Positions 15,589 to 23,099 of a DNA stretch of 23,899 bases are shown piece by piece. Position 1 is the stretch's first letter, and every line of letters begins with the position of its first letter. The translations under genes and the position numbers were made by a program. This DNA is from Firmicutes bacterium UBA5389. Lineage in GTDB: Bacteria > Bacillota > DTU025. A model generated the notes under the pieces. That model did no database searches and was not told the DNA's origin. It was given only the letters and a program-made list of their open reading frames with translations. The stretch spans positions 1 through 23,899 of the forward strand of contig DHON01000020.1 in the NCBI GenBank assembly GCA_002409965.1, written 5' to 3'.

Positions 15589-16764
15589 TTAGGGATCGAA
15601 GCCAGCAATGGTTTCGGCGAGAATATGAACTGCCGCGGTTAGCTGCTCGATTTCCACGGACTCTGCATCAGCGTGGGCTTTCTGCAAACTACCAGGGCCA
15701 AACACCACAGCCGGGATACCTGCGGCTACCAACTTGCTCGCATCGGTTCCGCATGGAAGTCCCTCTGGCTGGTAATGGAATCCGTGATTCCTGGCGGCAT
15801 GATGTAAGCACGTAGCAATCACTGCAGCGCCATCCGTCTCCATTGCTGCATCCGCATGGAATGGGTCATGGACGACCGCAGAACCGCGCTCCCAACCCTC
15901 GGAGATGCGCTGGACTGCCTGGCGCACTTCATCAAGTGCGGATTCAGGGGTTTGGCCAGGAATTACCCTTAGGTCGATGTCCACTTTACATTCGCCAGGA
16001 ACGGTGTTGATGCCGGTTCCACCGCGGATAACCGATACGGTAAACGTGGGCCGTCCCACGAGCGGATGAACTCGCCTCTCATATAGGCTGCTCAATTCGC
16101 GTTCAAGAGCACAGATCAACTCTGCCATGAGCCCAATTGCGTTCGTCCCATTTTCCGGCTGAGACGTGTGACATGGCACTCCCCTGGTCTCAATCGAAAA
16201 CCTGGCTACTCCCTTTTGAGCTACGGCGACCCGCAGATTCGTGGGTTCACCCACAATAGCCCCGTCTGCTCTGAAACCAGAGCGAACAAGTTCCAGGACG
16301 CCTCTGAATGCATGCTCTTCGTCAGCAACGGCTGCCAGGTATACGTCCACGAGAGGCTCGATGCCCTGCTTGTGCAGAAGCAGCATGGCTGTGATCATGG
16401 CAGCTAAGGAGCCTTTGGCATCACAGGCGCCTCTACCCCACACCCTGCCTTCGGTGATGGTTGGGCTGAAGGGCCCTATTGACATAGTTCCCACGCCCAC
16501 AGTGTCCATGTGAGTCTCTAGAAGAAGCTTTCGCGAACCGTCGGCCCCCGGCCATCTCACGATCACATTTGGCCTCTCGGGCACAACAGGCTGTATGCTG
16601 ACCTCGAATCCGGGCCGATCCAGGAGGCCCGCAACAAACGCGGCCACACGACCTTCTCCGTATTGACCGGCATCAGAGCTCCCGAGATTCGCATAGCATG
16701 GATTGACACTAGGGATCGCGATTAGGTCGGCCAGTAGCTCTGTTACCATCGCTTCAACATCCAC
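15589..16764 (-). CDS. M20-family deacylase/peptidase (ArgE/DapE type)
   Basis: The 391-residue product has the two-zinc site of the M20 family: His85 in ETHMDTV, Asp115 in GRGACDAKGS, the catalytic pair Glu149-Glu150 in VADEEH, Glu173 in VGEPTN and a C-terminal His364 in LQKAHADAES. The dimerisation domain shows CHTSQPENGTNAI. Family members hydrolyse N-acyl amino acids (acetylornithine, succinyl-diaminopimelate) or short peptides. GTG 16764 is preferred, with AAGGA ten bases upstream; GTG 16773 and ATG 16749 are alternatives, so the N-terminus is uncertain by a few residues. It follows the transport genes after a hairpin-containing gap and precedes the threonine-aldolase-like gene. A role in unblocking the imported substrate fits the context; the exact bond cleaved is unknown. 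Confidence 0.88.
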   Translation of the reverse strand: MDVEAMVTELLADLIAIPSVNPCYANLGSSDAGQYGEGRVAAFVAGLLDRPGFEVSIQPVVPERPNVIVRWPGADGSRKLLLETHMDTVGVGTMSIGPFSPTITEGRVWGRGACDAKGSLAAMITAMLLLHKQGIEPLVDVYLAAVADEEHAFRGVLELVRSGFRADGAIVGEPTNLRVAVAQKGVARFSIETRGVPCHTSQPENGTNAIGLMAELICALERELSSLYERRVHPLVGRPTFTVSVIRGGTGINTVPGECKVDIDLRVIPGQTPESALDEVRQAVQRISEGWERGSAVVHDPFHADAAMETDGAAVIATCLHHAARNHGFHYQPEGLPCGTDASKLVAAGIPAVVFGPGSLQKAHADAESVEIEQLTAAVHILAETIAGFDP

Positions 16765-16802
16765 TGCTCTCACGTCCTTCGCTTCTGGGCAATTCCTATA
16801 AG

Positions 16803-16838
16803 GAGGGCGGCGAGGCGCACTTGGGCCTCCCCGCCCTC
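16803..16838 (-). terminator. Strong hairpin between transport and catabolic genes
   Basis: GAGGGCGGCGAGGC (16803-16816) pairs with GCCTCCCCGCCCTC (16825-16838), 13 of 14 positions, around an eight-base loop. On the minus strand it follows the substrate-binding protein gene by about 126 bases and precedes the M20 start by about 40. Only a short T-rich stretch (CTTATA) follows, so it may be a partial terminator or an mRNA-stability hairpin that sets different levels for transport and catabolism. Confidence 0.55.
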
Positions 16839-16964
16839 GCATTCGCACGCGTCTGCTCTAGCGACAACTCCTGCGACTATGGAGTGGATCAAGAACGCTT
16901 ACGGTTCCGCTTACGGTTCAACCGCAAACGCAATGCGAATGTAGGTTTTGCGCACGACTGCACG

Positions 16965-17780
16965 TCAGAACGACTTCATTGGGAGTTCGGTCATCTCCGT
17001 TCCGGTCGTTGCCTGGTACAGTTCCTGGAGTTTCCCTGAGGTCATGTTGCAGAAAATAAACGTGTTGAGCCATTGGAGCAGTCGCCCGTCTTCCTCGCGC
17101 ACTCCAATTCCGGCAGGCGAAACCCTAAGTACGCCCTTGATCTCCAGCTTCTTGGTTGGGTTCTTCTGGATTATCTCGTGGGCCAGCAAGTCTGAGTGAA
17201 TAAGCGCGTCTACTCGCCGAGTTAGGAGGGCGGTAGTCGTTGTGACATCGTCCTCATATCTGATTATCTCGGTTCCCTTTGGCGCAACAGCCGTAAGCGT
17301 TATGTCCTGGGTAGTGCCTCTTGGCACGCCCACCTTGAATCCTGACATTCCGTTAACGCCCTTGAAGTCGGCATCCTTGGACCCAACGATAAGCAGGCTT
17401 GCCGCATAGTAGGGATTGGTGAAGCTAATGGACTTTGCCCTCTCAGGAGTGATTCCGAAAGTGGCGATCACGAGATCGACCTTCTTGGTAAGAAGATACG
17501 GTATCCGGTTGGGTCCTGTGACCTCAACTACCTTCAGCTTGACACCGAGCTCTTGGGCGATTAGGTTAGCCACTTCGACATCATATCCAACAGGCTGGTG
17601 TTTCTCGTTCCTGTAGCCGTACGGCGGCGCCTGAAGTCCTAGACCGACAACTATCTCACCTCTGTCGAGAATCTGCTCGAAAGTGCTCTTCTCGGCAGCC
17701 ACAGTCTGCACGCTCGCCACTCCAACCAACAGGCACAGCATGAGCATGAGCACTGAGTGTATCACGAGTCTACGGGACAT
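16965..17780 (-). CDS. Amino-acid ABC transporter substrate-binding protein
   Basis: The 271-residue product is a family 3 (polar amino acid) periplasmic/extracellular binding protein. It has a signal peptide (SRRLVIHSVLMLMLCLLVGV, cleavage near TVAAE) and the core EIVVGLGLQAPPYGYRNEK. Next come GYDVEVANLIAQELGVKLKV, DLVIATFGITPERAKSISFT with PYYAA, and IGVREEDGRLLQWLN at the end. AGGAGG eight bases before ATG 17780 fixes the start. In a Gram-positive host a lipobox Cys would be usual, but none is visible, so the protein may be periplasmic or secreted. It presumably binds the ligand imported by the two permeases and ATPase upstream. The ligand is not known; a conserved Arg that grips the alpha-carboxylate may be the one in TPERAK. 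Confidence 0.92.
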   Translation of the reverse strand: MSRRLVIHSVLMLMLCLLVGVASVQTVAAEKSTFEQILDRGEIVVGLGLQAPPYGYRNEKHQPVGYDVEVANLIAQELGVKLKVVEVTGPNRIPYLLTKKVDLVIATFGITPERAKSISFTNPYYAASLLIVGSKDADFKGVNGMSGFKVGVPRGTTQDITLTAVAPKGTEIIRYEDDVTTTTALLTRRVDALIHSDLLAHEIIQKNPTKKLEIKGVLRVSPAGIGVREEDGRLLQWLNTFIFCNMTSGKLQELYQATTGTEMTELPMKSF

Positions 17781-17871
17781 TGCATTTGCCTCCTTCGTGT
17801 TGTTGATATGGTCTGATAAGTACCTTGGCACCAGTCACCTTGTCCGAACTGCGGATTTCGTTCATCTGGAG

Positions 17872-18030
17872 CTAGAACGCGTTCATGGGCAGCTGAAGCA
17901 TCTGGGATCCTGTTGTTCGGAGGTAGATTTCCTGCAATGTACCTTGAGCCATTGCAGAAGCCCTACATCTTCGGATCGTACTCCCATGCCCAGGGGTTCG
18001 GACACGAGAACAACCGTCACTTCGAGATCC
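17872..18030 (-). pseudogene. Frameshifted tail of a second substrate-binding protein
   Basis: On the minus strand, LEVTVVLVSEPLGMGVRSED then VGLLQWLK aligns with LEIKGVLRVSPAGIGVREED and GRLLQWLN of the intact neighbour. In the next frame it continues as GTLQEIYLRTTGSQM and LQLPMNAF to TAG 17872-17874, aligning with GKLQELYQATTGTEM and ELPMKSF and its stop. About ten codons are deleted at the junction and the N-terminal three quarters are gone. It is the remains of a tandem paralogue lost between the ATPase gene and the surviving binding protein gene. Confidence 0.8.
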
Positions 18031-18130
18031 TTCTCTGCCGAAAAAGAGTTACTATCACCTCCATCAACTGCGCTCATCCAAACAGGTCGTGTTCATGCGG
18101 CGATTCCGGCTCAGAAATCGCTGGTCATCC

Positions 18131-18853
18131 TCATAGTATGGCACCTATGAACTGCCTCAGGTTCGGGGATTCTGGATGGTCGAAGACTTGGTCCGGTGGA
18201 CCTTCTTCTTCTATCCTTCCGCCATGCATGAACACAACACGATCGGCCACGTGCCGCGCAAACCCCATCTCGTGGGTAACAGACAGCATCGTCATGCCGC
18301 TGTTGGCTAAATCCTCCATTACTTTGAGCACCTCGCCTATGAGTTCCGGATCCAGGGCTGATGTGACCTCGTCAAACAGCATCAATTTGGGATCCATGGC
18401 CAGCCCCCGAGCGATGGCGACACGTTGCTGTTGTCCTCCGGAAAGATTAGCCGGATAGGAATCACACTTGTCAGCCAGCCCAACACGGCTCAGCTCCTCC
18501 ATTGCCCTCGACTCCGCCTCACGCTTTGGCACTCTCTTGACAACTCGAGGCCCAAGGGCAACATTCTGTAGAGCCGTCAGATGAGGGAACAAGTTGAAAT
18601 TTTGAAATACGAACCCAACCTGCTTCCGCAAGTCCCTCAGGTCCCTTGGCGTCCGTATCACCTGTCTTGACTCGAACCATATGGAGCCCGAATCGATGGG
18701 TTCAAGGCCGTTGACGCACCTTAGGAGAGTGCTCTTCCCAGAACCGCTCCGACCGATGATCACCACAACTTCGCCCTTGTGGACGTGTAGGCTAACATCT
18801 TTCAGGACTTCCAGCGTGCCAAAGGACTTGCTCATGCCTTCTATTCTAAGCAC
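18131..18853 (-). CDS. Amino-acid ABC transporter ATPase
   Basis: The 240-residue protein is a GlnQ/HisP-type ABC ATPase: Walker A GRSGSGKST (34-42), Q-loop FQNFNLFPHLT (Gln84), signature LSGGQQQRVAIARG (137-150), Walker B LMLFDE (157-162) and H-loop His194 in SVTHEMGFAR. After Walker B the sequence reads DEVTSALDP, where most members have DEPTSALDP. The start is GTG 18853, with GGAGG about ten bases upstream, overlapping the end of the upstream permease gene by eight bases. It powers import through the two permeases encoded just upstream. Confidence 0.95.
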   Translation of the reverse strand: MLRIEGMSKSFGTLEVLKDVSLHVHKGEVVVIIGRSGSGKSTLLRCVNGLEPIDSGSIWFESRQVIRTPRDLRDLRKQVGFVFQNFNLFPHLTALQNVALGPRVVKRVPKREAESRAMEELSRVGLADKCDSYPANLSGGQQQRVAIARGLAMDPKLMLFDEVTSALDPELIGEVLKVMEDLANSGMTMLSVTHEMGFARHVADRVVFMHGGRIEEEGPPDQVFDHPESPNLRQFIGAIL

Positions 18854-19499
18854 TCGGTATGAACCTCCTCTCTAATCTGCTCCCGAGAAGCGACAGCGGA
18901 TAGCAGAGAGCAAAGTAAAACAGACAGACTATTGCATATACCAAGAACGGTTGGTAGGTCGCTTGAAGTACTATCGTGCCTGACTTCGTGAGTTCAATGT
19001 ACCCGACGATTGATGTGAGCGAGGTTCCCTTGATAATGCTGACGAGGAAACCCACAAGAGGCGGAATAGATATCTTGAATGCCTGAGGAAGGATGACCCT
19101 GCGCATCTGCTGCCAGTAAGTAAAGGCGAGTGAAGCTGACGCCTCCCATTGGCCCTTGTCGATACTCTGTATGCTTCCTCTCAGTATTTCGCCTATGTAG
19201 GCGCTGCTGTACGCAACTAGCGCAATAGACACGCTCTGAAGCGGCGACGTATCGAAACCCAGAATGGGCAGTCCGAAGTAGAAGATGAAGATCTGAAGCA
19301 GTAGCGGGGTACCGCGAAATACATAAGTATATAATGCACCAATGGCATTGGCTATCTTGCTGTGAGGAAAGGTCTTGAGCAGTCCAAGAACAAAACCGAA
19401 GACCAGCCCCCCAAATGCGGTAATTGCTGTCAGCATGAGAGTCATCCCAGCTCCCCTTAGCATGAAAAGCAGGTCATTGTGGGAGAAGACCCGTATCAA
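18846..19499 (-). CDS. Amino-acid ABC transporter permease (second)
   Basis: The 217-residue membrane protein is a HisM/GlnP-family permease. It has an N-terminal GMTLMLTAITAFGGLVFGFV helix, the FRGTPLLLQIFIFYFGLP segment, and the EAA-loop region EASASLAFTYWQQMRRVILP that contacts the ATPase, then four more hydrophobic helices. TTG 19499 is the likely start, with GGGTGG upstream; the gene overlaps the preceding permease by 26 bases. Two different permeases suggest a heteromeric translocation pore. A later ATG (the one beginning MLRGAG) would leave the first helix intact and is a possible alternative. Confidence 0.92.
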   Translation of the reverse strand: MIRVFSHNDLLFMLRGAGMTLMLTAITAFGGLVFGFVLGLLKTFPHSKIANAIGALYTYVFRGTPLLLQIFIFYFGLPILGFDTSPLQSVSIALVAYSSAYIGEILRGSIQSIDKGQWEASASLAFTYWQQMRRVILPQAFKISIPPLVGFLVSIIKGTSLTSIVGYIELTKSGTIVLQATYQPFLVYAIVCLFYFALCYPLSLLGSRLERRFIPSA

Positions 19500-20202
19500 C
19501 TGTGTTCACCACCCTTCCCGTTCGCCGGCCAGGCAGTCTCAATGATTCGTCCAAGAAGGCTTTCTCTATGAGCCAGAACGCAACAGCAAACACCGAAGCC
19601 AGGGCAAGATAGAGCGCTGCGATGAGCAGATACACCTCAAAACTACGGAAGGTCCGAGACTCAATCATGCTGGCTGCGTACGTTAGCTCGGGGACGGCAA
19701 TCTGAGACACGACTGAGGTCCCCAACATGGTAAGGATGAACTGGTTGCCCAGCGAAGGAAAGACTGTTTTGATTGTGGGAAAGAGAATGACATATCGGAA
19801 CACTTGGTACCGGCTCATTCCCAGGGAGAACCCCGCCTCCTTTTGCCCCTTTCCAACCGCTTCGATACCTGACCGGACTATCTCTGTGGCATAGGCGCCA
19901 CAGTTGATTCCAAGCGTCAGCACAGCCGCAGCACTTGGATCGAGCCAGACCCCGAAGCTAGTCAGCCCAAAGAACACGAGGTACAACTGGATCAGCGCCG
20001 GCGTGTTCCTTATGAACTCGACGTATGCCACAGCAATCCGCCTTGCCACCGGCTTGTCTGATGTCTTGAGATAACCGCCAACTATGCCTACTGCAACTCC
20101 GAGGAGAAATGACATGCACGAAAGCCTCATTGTGGCAACTAGGCCAGGCAACATCATGTGCTGGTACCTAAGCACATCTGCGAAGCGCAACTTGTAGCCC
20201 AC
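19474..20202 (-). CDS. Amino-acid ABC transporter permease (first)
   Basis: The product (242 residues) is a HisQ/HisM-family permease with RLSCMSFLLGVAVGIVGGYL, FIRNTPALIQLYLVFFGL, ATEIVRSGIEAVGKGQKEAG and the EAA loop EAGFSLGMSRYQVFRYVILF. GTG 20202 is preferred over TTG 20229 because GGGGGTGA lies five bases upstream. It follows the FCD regulator gene by about 60 bases and overlaps the second permease gene, so the regulator and transporter probably share one transcript. The EAG in place of EAA at the ATPase contact is a mild deviation. Confidence 0.92.
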   Translation of the reverse strand: MGYKLRFADVLRYQHMMLPGLVATMRLSCMSFLLGVAVGIVGGYLKTSDKPVARRIAVAYVEFIRNTPALIQLYLVFFGLTSFGVWLDPSAAAVLTLGINCGAYATEIVRSGIEAVGKGQKEAGFSLGMSRYQVFRYVILFPTIKTVFPSLGNQFILTMLGTSVVSQIAVPELTYAASMIESRTFRSFEVYLLIAALYLALASVFAVAFWLIEKAFLDESLRLPGRRTGRVVNTVDTGLLPQ

Positions 20203-20260
20203 ACTGTCACCCCCAACTGTTTTCCGCAAGAGCGCCCGTCCGCACCATCGGTTTTCATGG

Positions 20261-20980
20261 CTAATCAGGCGTTCCGGCCTCTCCAGATGAAGCCACCCAG
20301 TCCAGTGGCTTGATGCCGCGGAAATTCAATGAACCGACCAAGGAGAGCATTCTCTGCTCAGTATTGCGCGTATGAACACGTGCAAGACGTTCCGCTTCTT
20401 CCGCGTCCTCATTGGCAATGGCATCGACTAGAACATGGTGGATACCGCGATCCTCCAATGCGTCTTTGGGATACGAGTCGCTGAGGTATGTCAGGCAGTC
20501 CACCCTGCTAAGATAGCAGCGGACAGGGTAGTAGGCCCCGGACAAGACTTGATTGCCTGATGCCTTCACTACCGATTCATGGAACACCCAATTGAACATG
20601 AAATAGCTGTTGGGATCACCATCCTCTAGCGCCGATGCCGTCAGCGATGCCAAGTTTCGCAGCTCGGCGATGTTCACTGTCTTGCCGTTCTGCGCGGCCA
20701 GTCGTGCTCCCATTCCTTCTATGGCCTCTCGTAGTTGTGAGTACTCGCGGACCATCTTCACAGTAATCGGTGCCGCCACCCATCGGTACTTCGCGTCCTC
20801 TACAACAAGATTCTCCCTGGTAAGCTGGATCAATGCTTCACGGACCGGTGTCCGGCTAATGTTCAGACGCTTGCACACATCAGATTCGAGAATGGCCTCG
20901 CCTGGCGGTATTCTCAGCGACACCACCTCGCTCCAGAGGTACATGTAGGCCTTCTTGGCAAGCGCGTTTGTCTCTCTCAT
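20261..20980 (-). CDS. GntR-family regulator, FadR/FCD type
   Basis: The 239-residue protein has an N-terminal winged helix (LRIPPGEAILESDVCKRLNI, then SRTPVREALIQLTRENLV) and an all-helical FCD ligand domain. The domain has the metal/ligand residues usual in the family: FNWVFHESVVKASGN, the HH pair in IHHVLVDAI, and RVHTRN. FCD regulators commonly respond to organic or sugar acids and amino acids. ATG 20980 has GAGGT six bases upstream. It is the first gene of the transport/catabolic array and faces the D-lyxose-isomerase-like gene across about 480 bases. Three GTATAC-centred palindromes in that gap are the best candidate operators. Confidence 0.9.
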   Translation of the reverse strand: MRETNALAKKAYMYLWSEVVSLRIPPGEAILESDVCKRLNISRTPVREALIQLTRENLVVEDAKYRWVAAPITVKMVREYSQLREAIEGMGARLAAQNGKTVNIAELRNLASLTASALEDGDPNSYFMFNWVFHESVVKASGNQVLSGAYYPVRCYLSRVDCLTYLSDSYPKDALEDRGIHHVLVDAIANEDAEEAERLARVHTRNTEQRMLSLVGSLNFRGIKPLDWVASSGEAGTPD

Positions 20981-21017
20981 TGGCTACCTCACCTCACAGC
21001 TTCAGCTTAAGCAAGGT

Positions 21018-21042
21018 GCCCGCAGACCCCTCAACTGCGGGC
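21018..21042. promoter_or_regulatory. Perfect hairpin in the leader of the FCD regulator gene
   Basis: GCCCGCAG (21018-21025) and CTGCGGGC (21035-21042) pair perfectly around a nine-base loop, 38-62 bases upstream of the regulator start. In RNA transcribed leftwards it would sit in the 5' leader. A T-containing stretch follows (ACCTTGCTT) but no true T run, so an attenuator role is only a possibility. Confidence 0.4.
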
Positions 21043-21058
21043 GGTACGACTATGGTTT

Positions 21059-21068
21059 ATGTATACGT
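21059..21068. promoter_or_regulatory. GTATAC palindrome, site 1
   Basis: ATGTATACGT, one mismatch from a perfect ten-base palindrome, lies 79 bases upstream of the FCD regulator start. Similar sites follow at 21160 and 21297. Binding by the FCD regulator is an inference from symmetry and position. Confidence 0.5.
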
Positions 21069-21159
21069 CATCTTTTCAGAAACTCCTTCAGACGCCCATG
21101 CGATTATTTGATTTTGCTGGGCCATCGCCATAGCACAGCCTTCTCCCGCGTGCATTCTC

Positions 21160-21169
21160 ACGTATACGT
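21160..21169. promoter_or_regulatory. GTATAC palindrome, site 2
   Basis: ACGTATACGT is a perfect ten-base palindrome in the middle of the divergent intergenic region. It shares the core GTATAC with sites 1 and 3 and lies 101 bases from the first. Confidence 0.5.
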
Positions 21170-21296
21170 CTGCCCTGCTGAGCGCTGGCTTATCACACAC
21201 GACACCCATATCGCCTACACCACTTCCGGTTCTAGCTGGGCATATGCAATTCTCGTCCAAGTGCAGGATTCTGCTCATCGTTGTCGAAGACCATTC

Positions 21297-21306
21297 ATGT
21301 ATACAT
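21297..21306. promoter_or_regulatory. GTATAC palindrome, site 3
   Basis: ATGTATACAT is a perfect ten-base palindrome on the side of the D-lyxose-isomerase-like gene, 137 bases from site 2 and about 155 upstream of that gene's start. Confidence 0.5.
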
Positions 21307-21460
21307 TGGTCTGTCAGTGGCGCGAAGGGTTGCCGAGGAAGGTTGCTAGAGATTCCAGACTGGTACGTGCGGGTTCGAGTGGCCGGGAGGTGATACCAAG
21401 AGCAGCCAAGCCCATCGGCTGGGCATATTGTCAGTTCTGAATGCGATTGGAGTGATAACA

Positions 21461-21994
21461 ATGACACTGGATGACGCGAAACGCGAAGCTCTTGCCATGC
21501 TGCGCGATGCACAGATAGTCCTGACAGAACAGGAGCAGGAATCGATGGAGGTCGCGGATCTTGGCCTTGGCAATGTGGAAGAGATTGGGCTTCAGATTGT
21601 TGTGTACGTCAACACAGAAAGGTACTGCGCCAAGGAACTCGTCATGATGCCCAGACAGACATTCCCTGAACACACGCATCCCGATCTGGGTGACGTCTCC
21701 GGCAAGATGGAGACCTTCAGATGCAGAAAGGGCGTTGTCTATCTCTATGTTCCTGGCCCTCCCACAACAGACATACAGGCCATCATACCAGTCGGGAGCG
21801 AGAACGTGTTCACTGCCAGACATGAAATCGTGCTGAGACCTGGAGATCAGTACACGCTACAGCCAAACACAGCACACTGGTTCCAGGCCGGAGACGAGGG
21901 GGCGATCGTGTCGGAGTTCTCGTCCCGCAGCCGCGACCAGTTCGACATTTTCACGGACACCACAATCGTACGGGATTTCCAGGACGAGAAGTAG
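21461..21994 (+). CDS. D-lyxose isomerase family protein
   Basis: The 177-residue protein belongs to the cupin-type D-lyxose ketol-isomerase family. Conserved blocks are MEVADLGLGNVEEIGLQIV, YVNTERYCAKELV, FPEHTHP, GKMETFRCRKG, LRPGDQYTLQPNTAHWFQAG and SRSRDQFDIFTD. The metal ligands are His71, His73, Glu84 and His139. Characterised members interconvert D-lyxose and D-xylulose and, more weakly, mannose and fructose. ATG 21461 has GGAGTGA five bases upstream, better than ATG 21428. It is transcribed away from the FCD regulator and probably shares its control region. Beside a FucI-like isomerase and tetrulose-phosphate enzymes, its physiological substrate might be a tetrose or pentose released by the pathway (inference). 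Confidence 0.9.
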   Translation: MTLDDAKREALAMLRDAQIVLTEQEQESMEVADLGLGNVEEIGLQIVVYVNTERYCAKELVMMPRQTFPEHTHPDLGDVSGKMETFRCRKGVVYLYVPGPPTTDIQAIIPVGSENVFTARHEIVLRPGDQYTLQPNTAHWFQAGDEGAIVSEFSSRSRDQFDIFTDTTIVRDFQDEK

Positions 21995-22023
21995 ATCTGA
22001 CAACGTAGTGTGCGCAGACAGCA

Positions 22024-22066
22024 AACCGGCCGCATCGTTGTCCGTTACGCCTCGCTGCGGCCGGTT
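22024..22066. terminator. Hairpin after the D-lyxose isomerase gene
   Basis: AACCGGCCGCA (22024-22034) pairs perfectly with TGCGGCCGGTT (22056-22066) around a 21-base loop, 30 bases after the stop. No T run follows. The GCGGCCGG core also occurs in the hairpin at 12161-12203. Confidence 0.55.
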
Positions 22067-22162
22067 CCGCGCTCGCCAAGGACCCGTAATGAAGATATCT
22101 ACTGACGCCAATCATCCAATCCAGAGTCTCAGGCCTTTTGCGTGTAGAAGAGCGATGCCCCG

Positions 22163-22720
22163 TTGCTCTGCCTCCATCGGAAGCTTGACGGCGAAGAGCG
22201 GCGGGATGAGTCCGGCTGGTTTCGGGCAATCGTCGTCAAGAGCCCAAGCAAGCTCAAAGTAGACGAGATGAAACGAGCCAAAGAGATTGAGACCATCGAC
22301 GCCTGGCTGCGCGACGTTCGCGACAACAAGATAAACGAGCGCCGCTACAAGAGATTCGACTCCAGGAGACGAAGCCATATCGAAACGCGCATGAGGTATT
22401 TCAAGAGCCGACTCAAAGTGAGACCCGTGTTTCTCGAATCGGAGATGCGGATAAGGGAACTCGCGTTTGTCACGAACCTCGCCCTCATCGTCCACTACCT
22501 CCTCTAGCACATGCTGAAACAGGCCGGCATAGATGAATCGGTGCGTGAGCTGTTCCTCGATTTCGATCAGATCGCCCTGACCAAGGCGAAGTTGCCCAAC
22601 GGAGCCGAGGTAAGCCGCGTTGGAAACGCCTTGCCTTTTCACTACCGCACCCTCGACAAACTCGGACTCCTGATCGGGGAGTACCATCGCCCTCTCAGAG
22701 CGAAGAGTACAAGGAAGTAA
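22163..22720 (+). pseudogene. Decayed IS4-superfamily transposase with amber stop
   Basis: One reading frame encodes VVKSPSKLKVDEMKRAKEIE, then MRYFKSRLKVRPVFLESEMR, then IRELAFVTNLALIVHYLL. It is interrupted by TAG (22505-22507) and continues as LKQAGIDESVRELFLDFDQI to a TAA near 22718. The order (a basic helical stretch, F-K-S-x-L-x-V-R-P-V, R-I-R, a hydrophobic helix, then a short tail) is that of the C-terminal end of IS4/IS1634-like transposases, a subgroup different from the copies at 1901, 4380 and 7150. The catalytic N-terminal half is missing. It is not functional. Confidence 0.6.
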
Positions 22721-23099
22721 CACCCATATGCAGGACCCCCAATCGGGCCAAAAACCCGTCACCCAACGCCGTCAAGGGTGCGGAAGATGGGTTGCAGGCA
22801 AGCCATCCAGGTTTGACTACCCGGGGATCCGTCAAAGTCCCAATGGGCCCGCAAATCGCTCCGTCTCGAAAACCGCGACGACAGACAGTGCGGGCAAGGG
22901 CACCACGGAATCCGTGGAATTCCGGCCCATGGGAGGAAAGTAGCTTTCTGCATAGAACTCCCTCACGGACGCCGGGTAGCTGGGGCATGGAGGGTGCGGG
23001 ATGGCATTATGTCGTCCATGATAGTGGCATGAGTTTTCCATGCGCTATCACATAAGGTGGAGTCGCATACCTACAGGCGTTTAGATTGGAGGAAACGCT
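22721..23099. other. Gene-free spacer before the lipoprotein
   Basis: No convincing gene. The first part probably belongs to the end of the decayed insertion sequence. A perfect palindrome, CCACGGA with TCCGTGG around one base, lies at 22903-22917. The ribosome binding site of the next gene (GGAGG, 23088-23092) closes the spacer. Confidence 0.4.

Noticed and set aside
20981..21460. Riboswitch or T-box in the FCD regulator/isomerase spacer
   Set aside because: I could not find T-box or known riboswitch consensus elements; only a single hairpin and palindromic sites are visible.
22112..22762. 216-codon minus-strand open frame near the right-hand transposase remnant
   Set aside because: The plus strand shows transposase motifs in one frame (interrupted by a single stop); the minus frame has no family pattern and no ribosome binding site.
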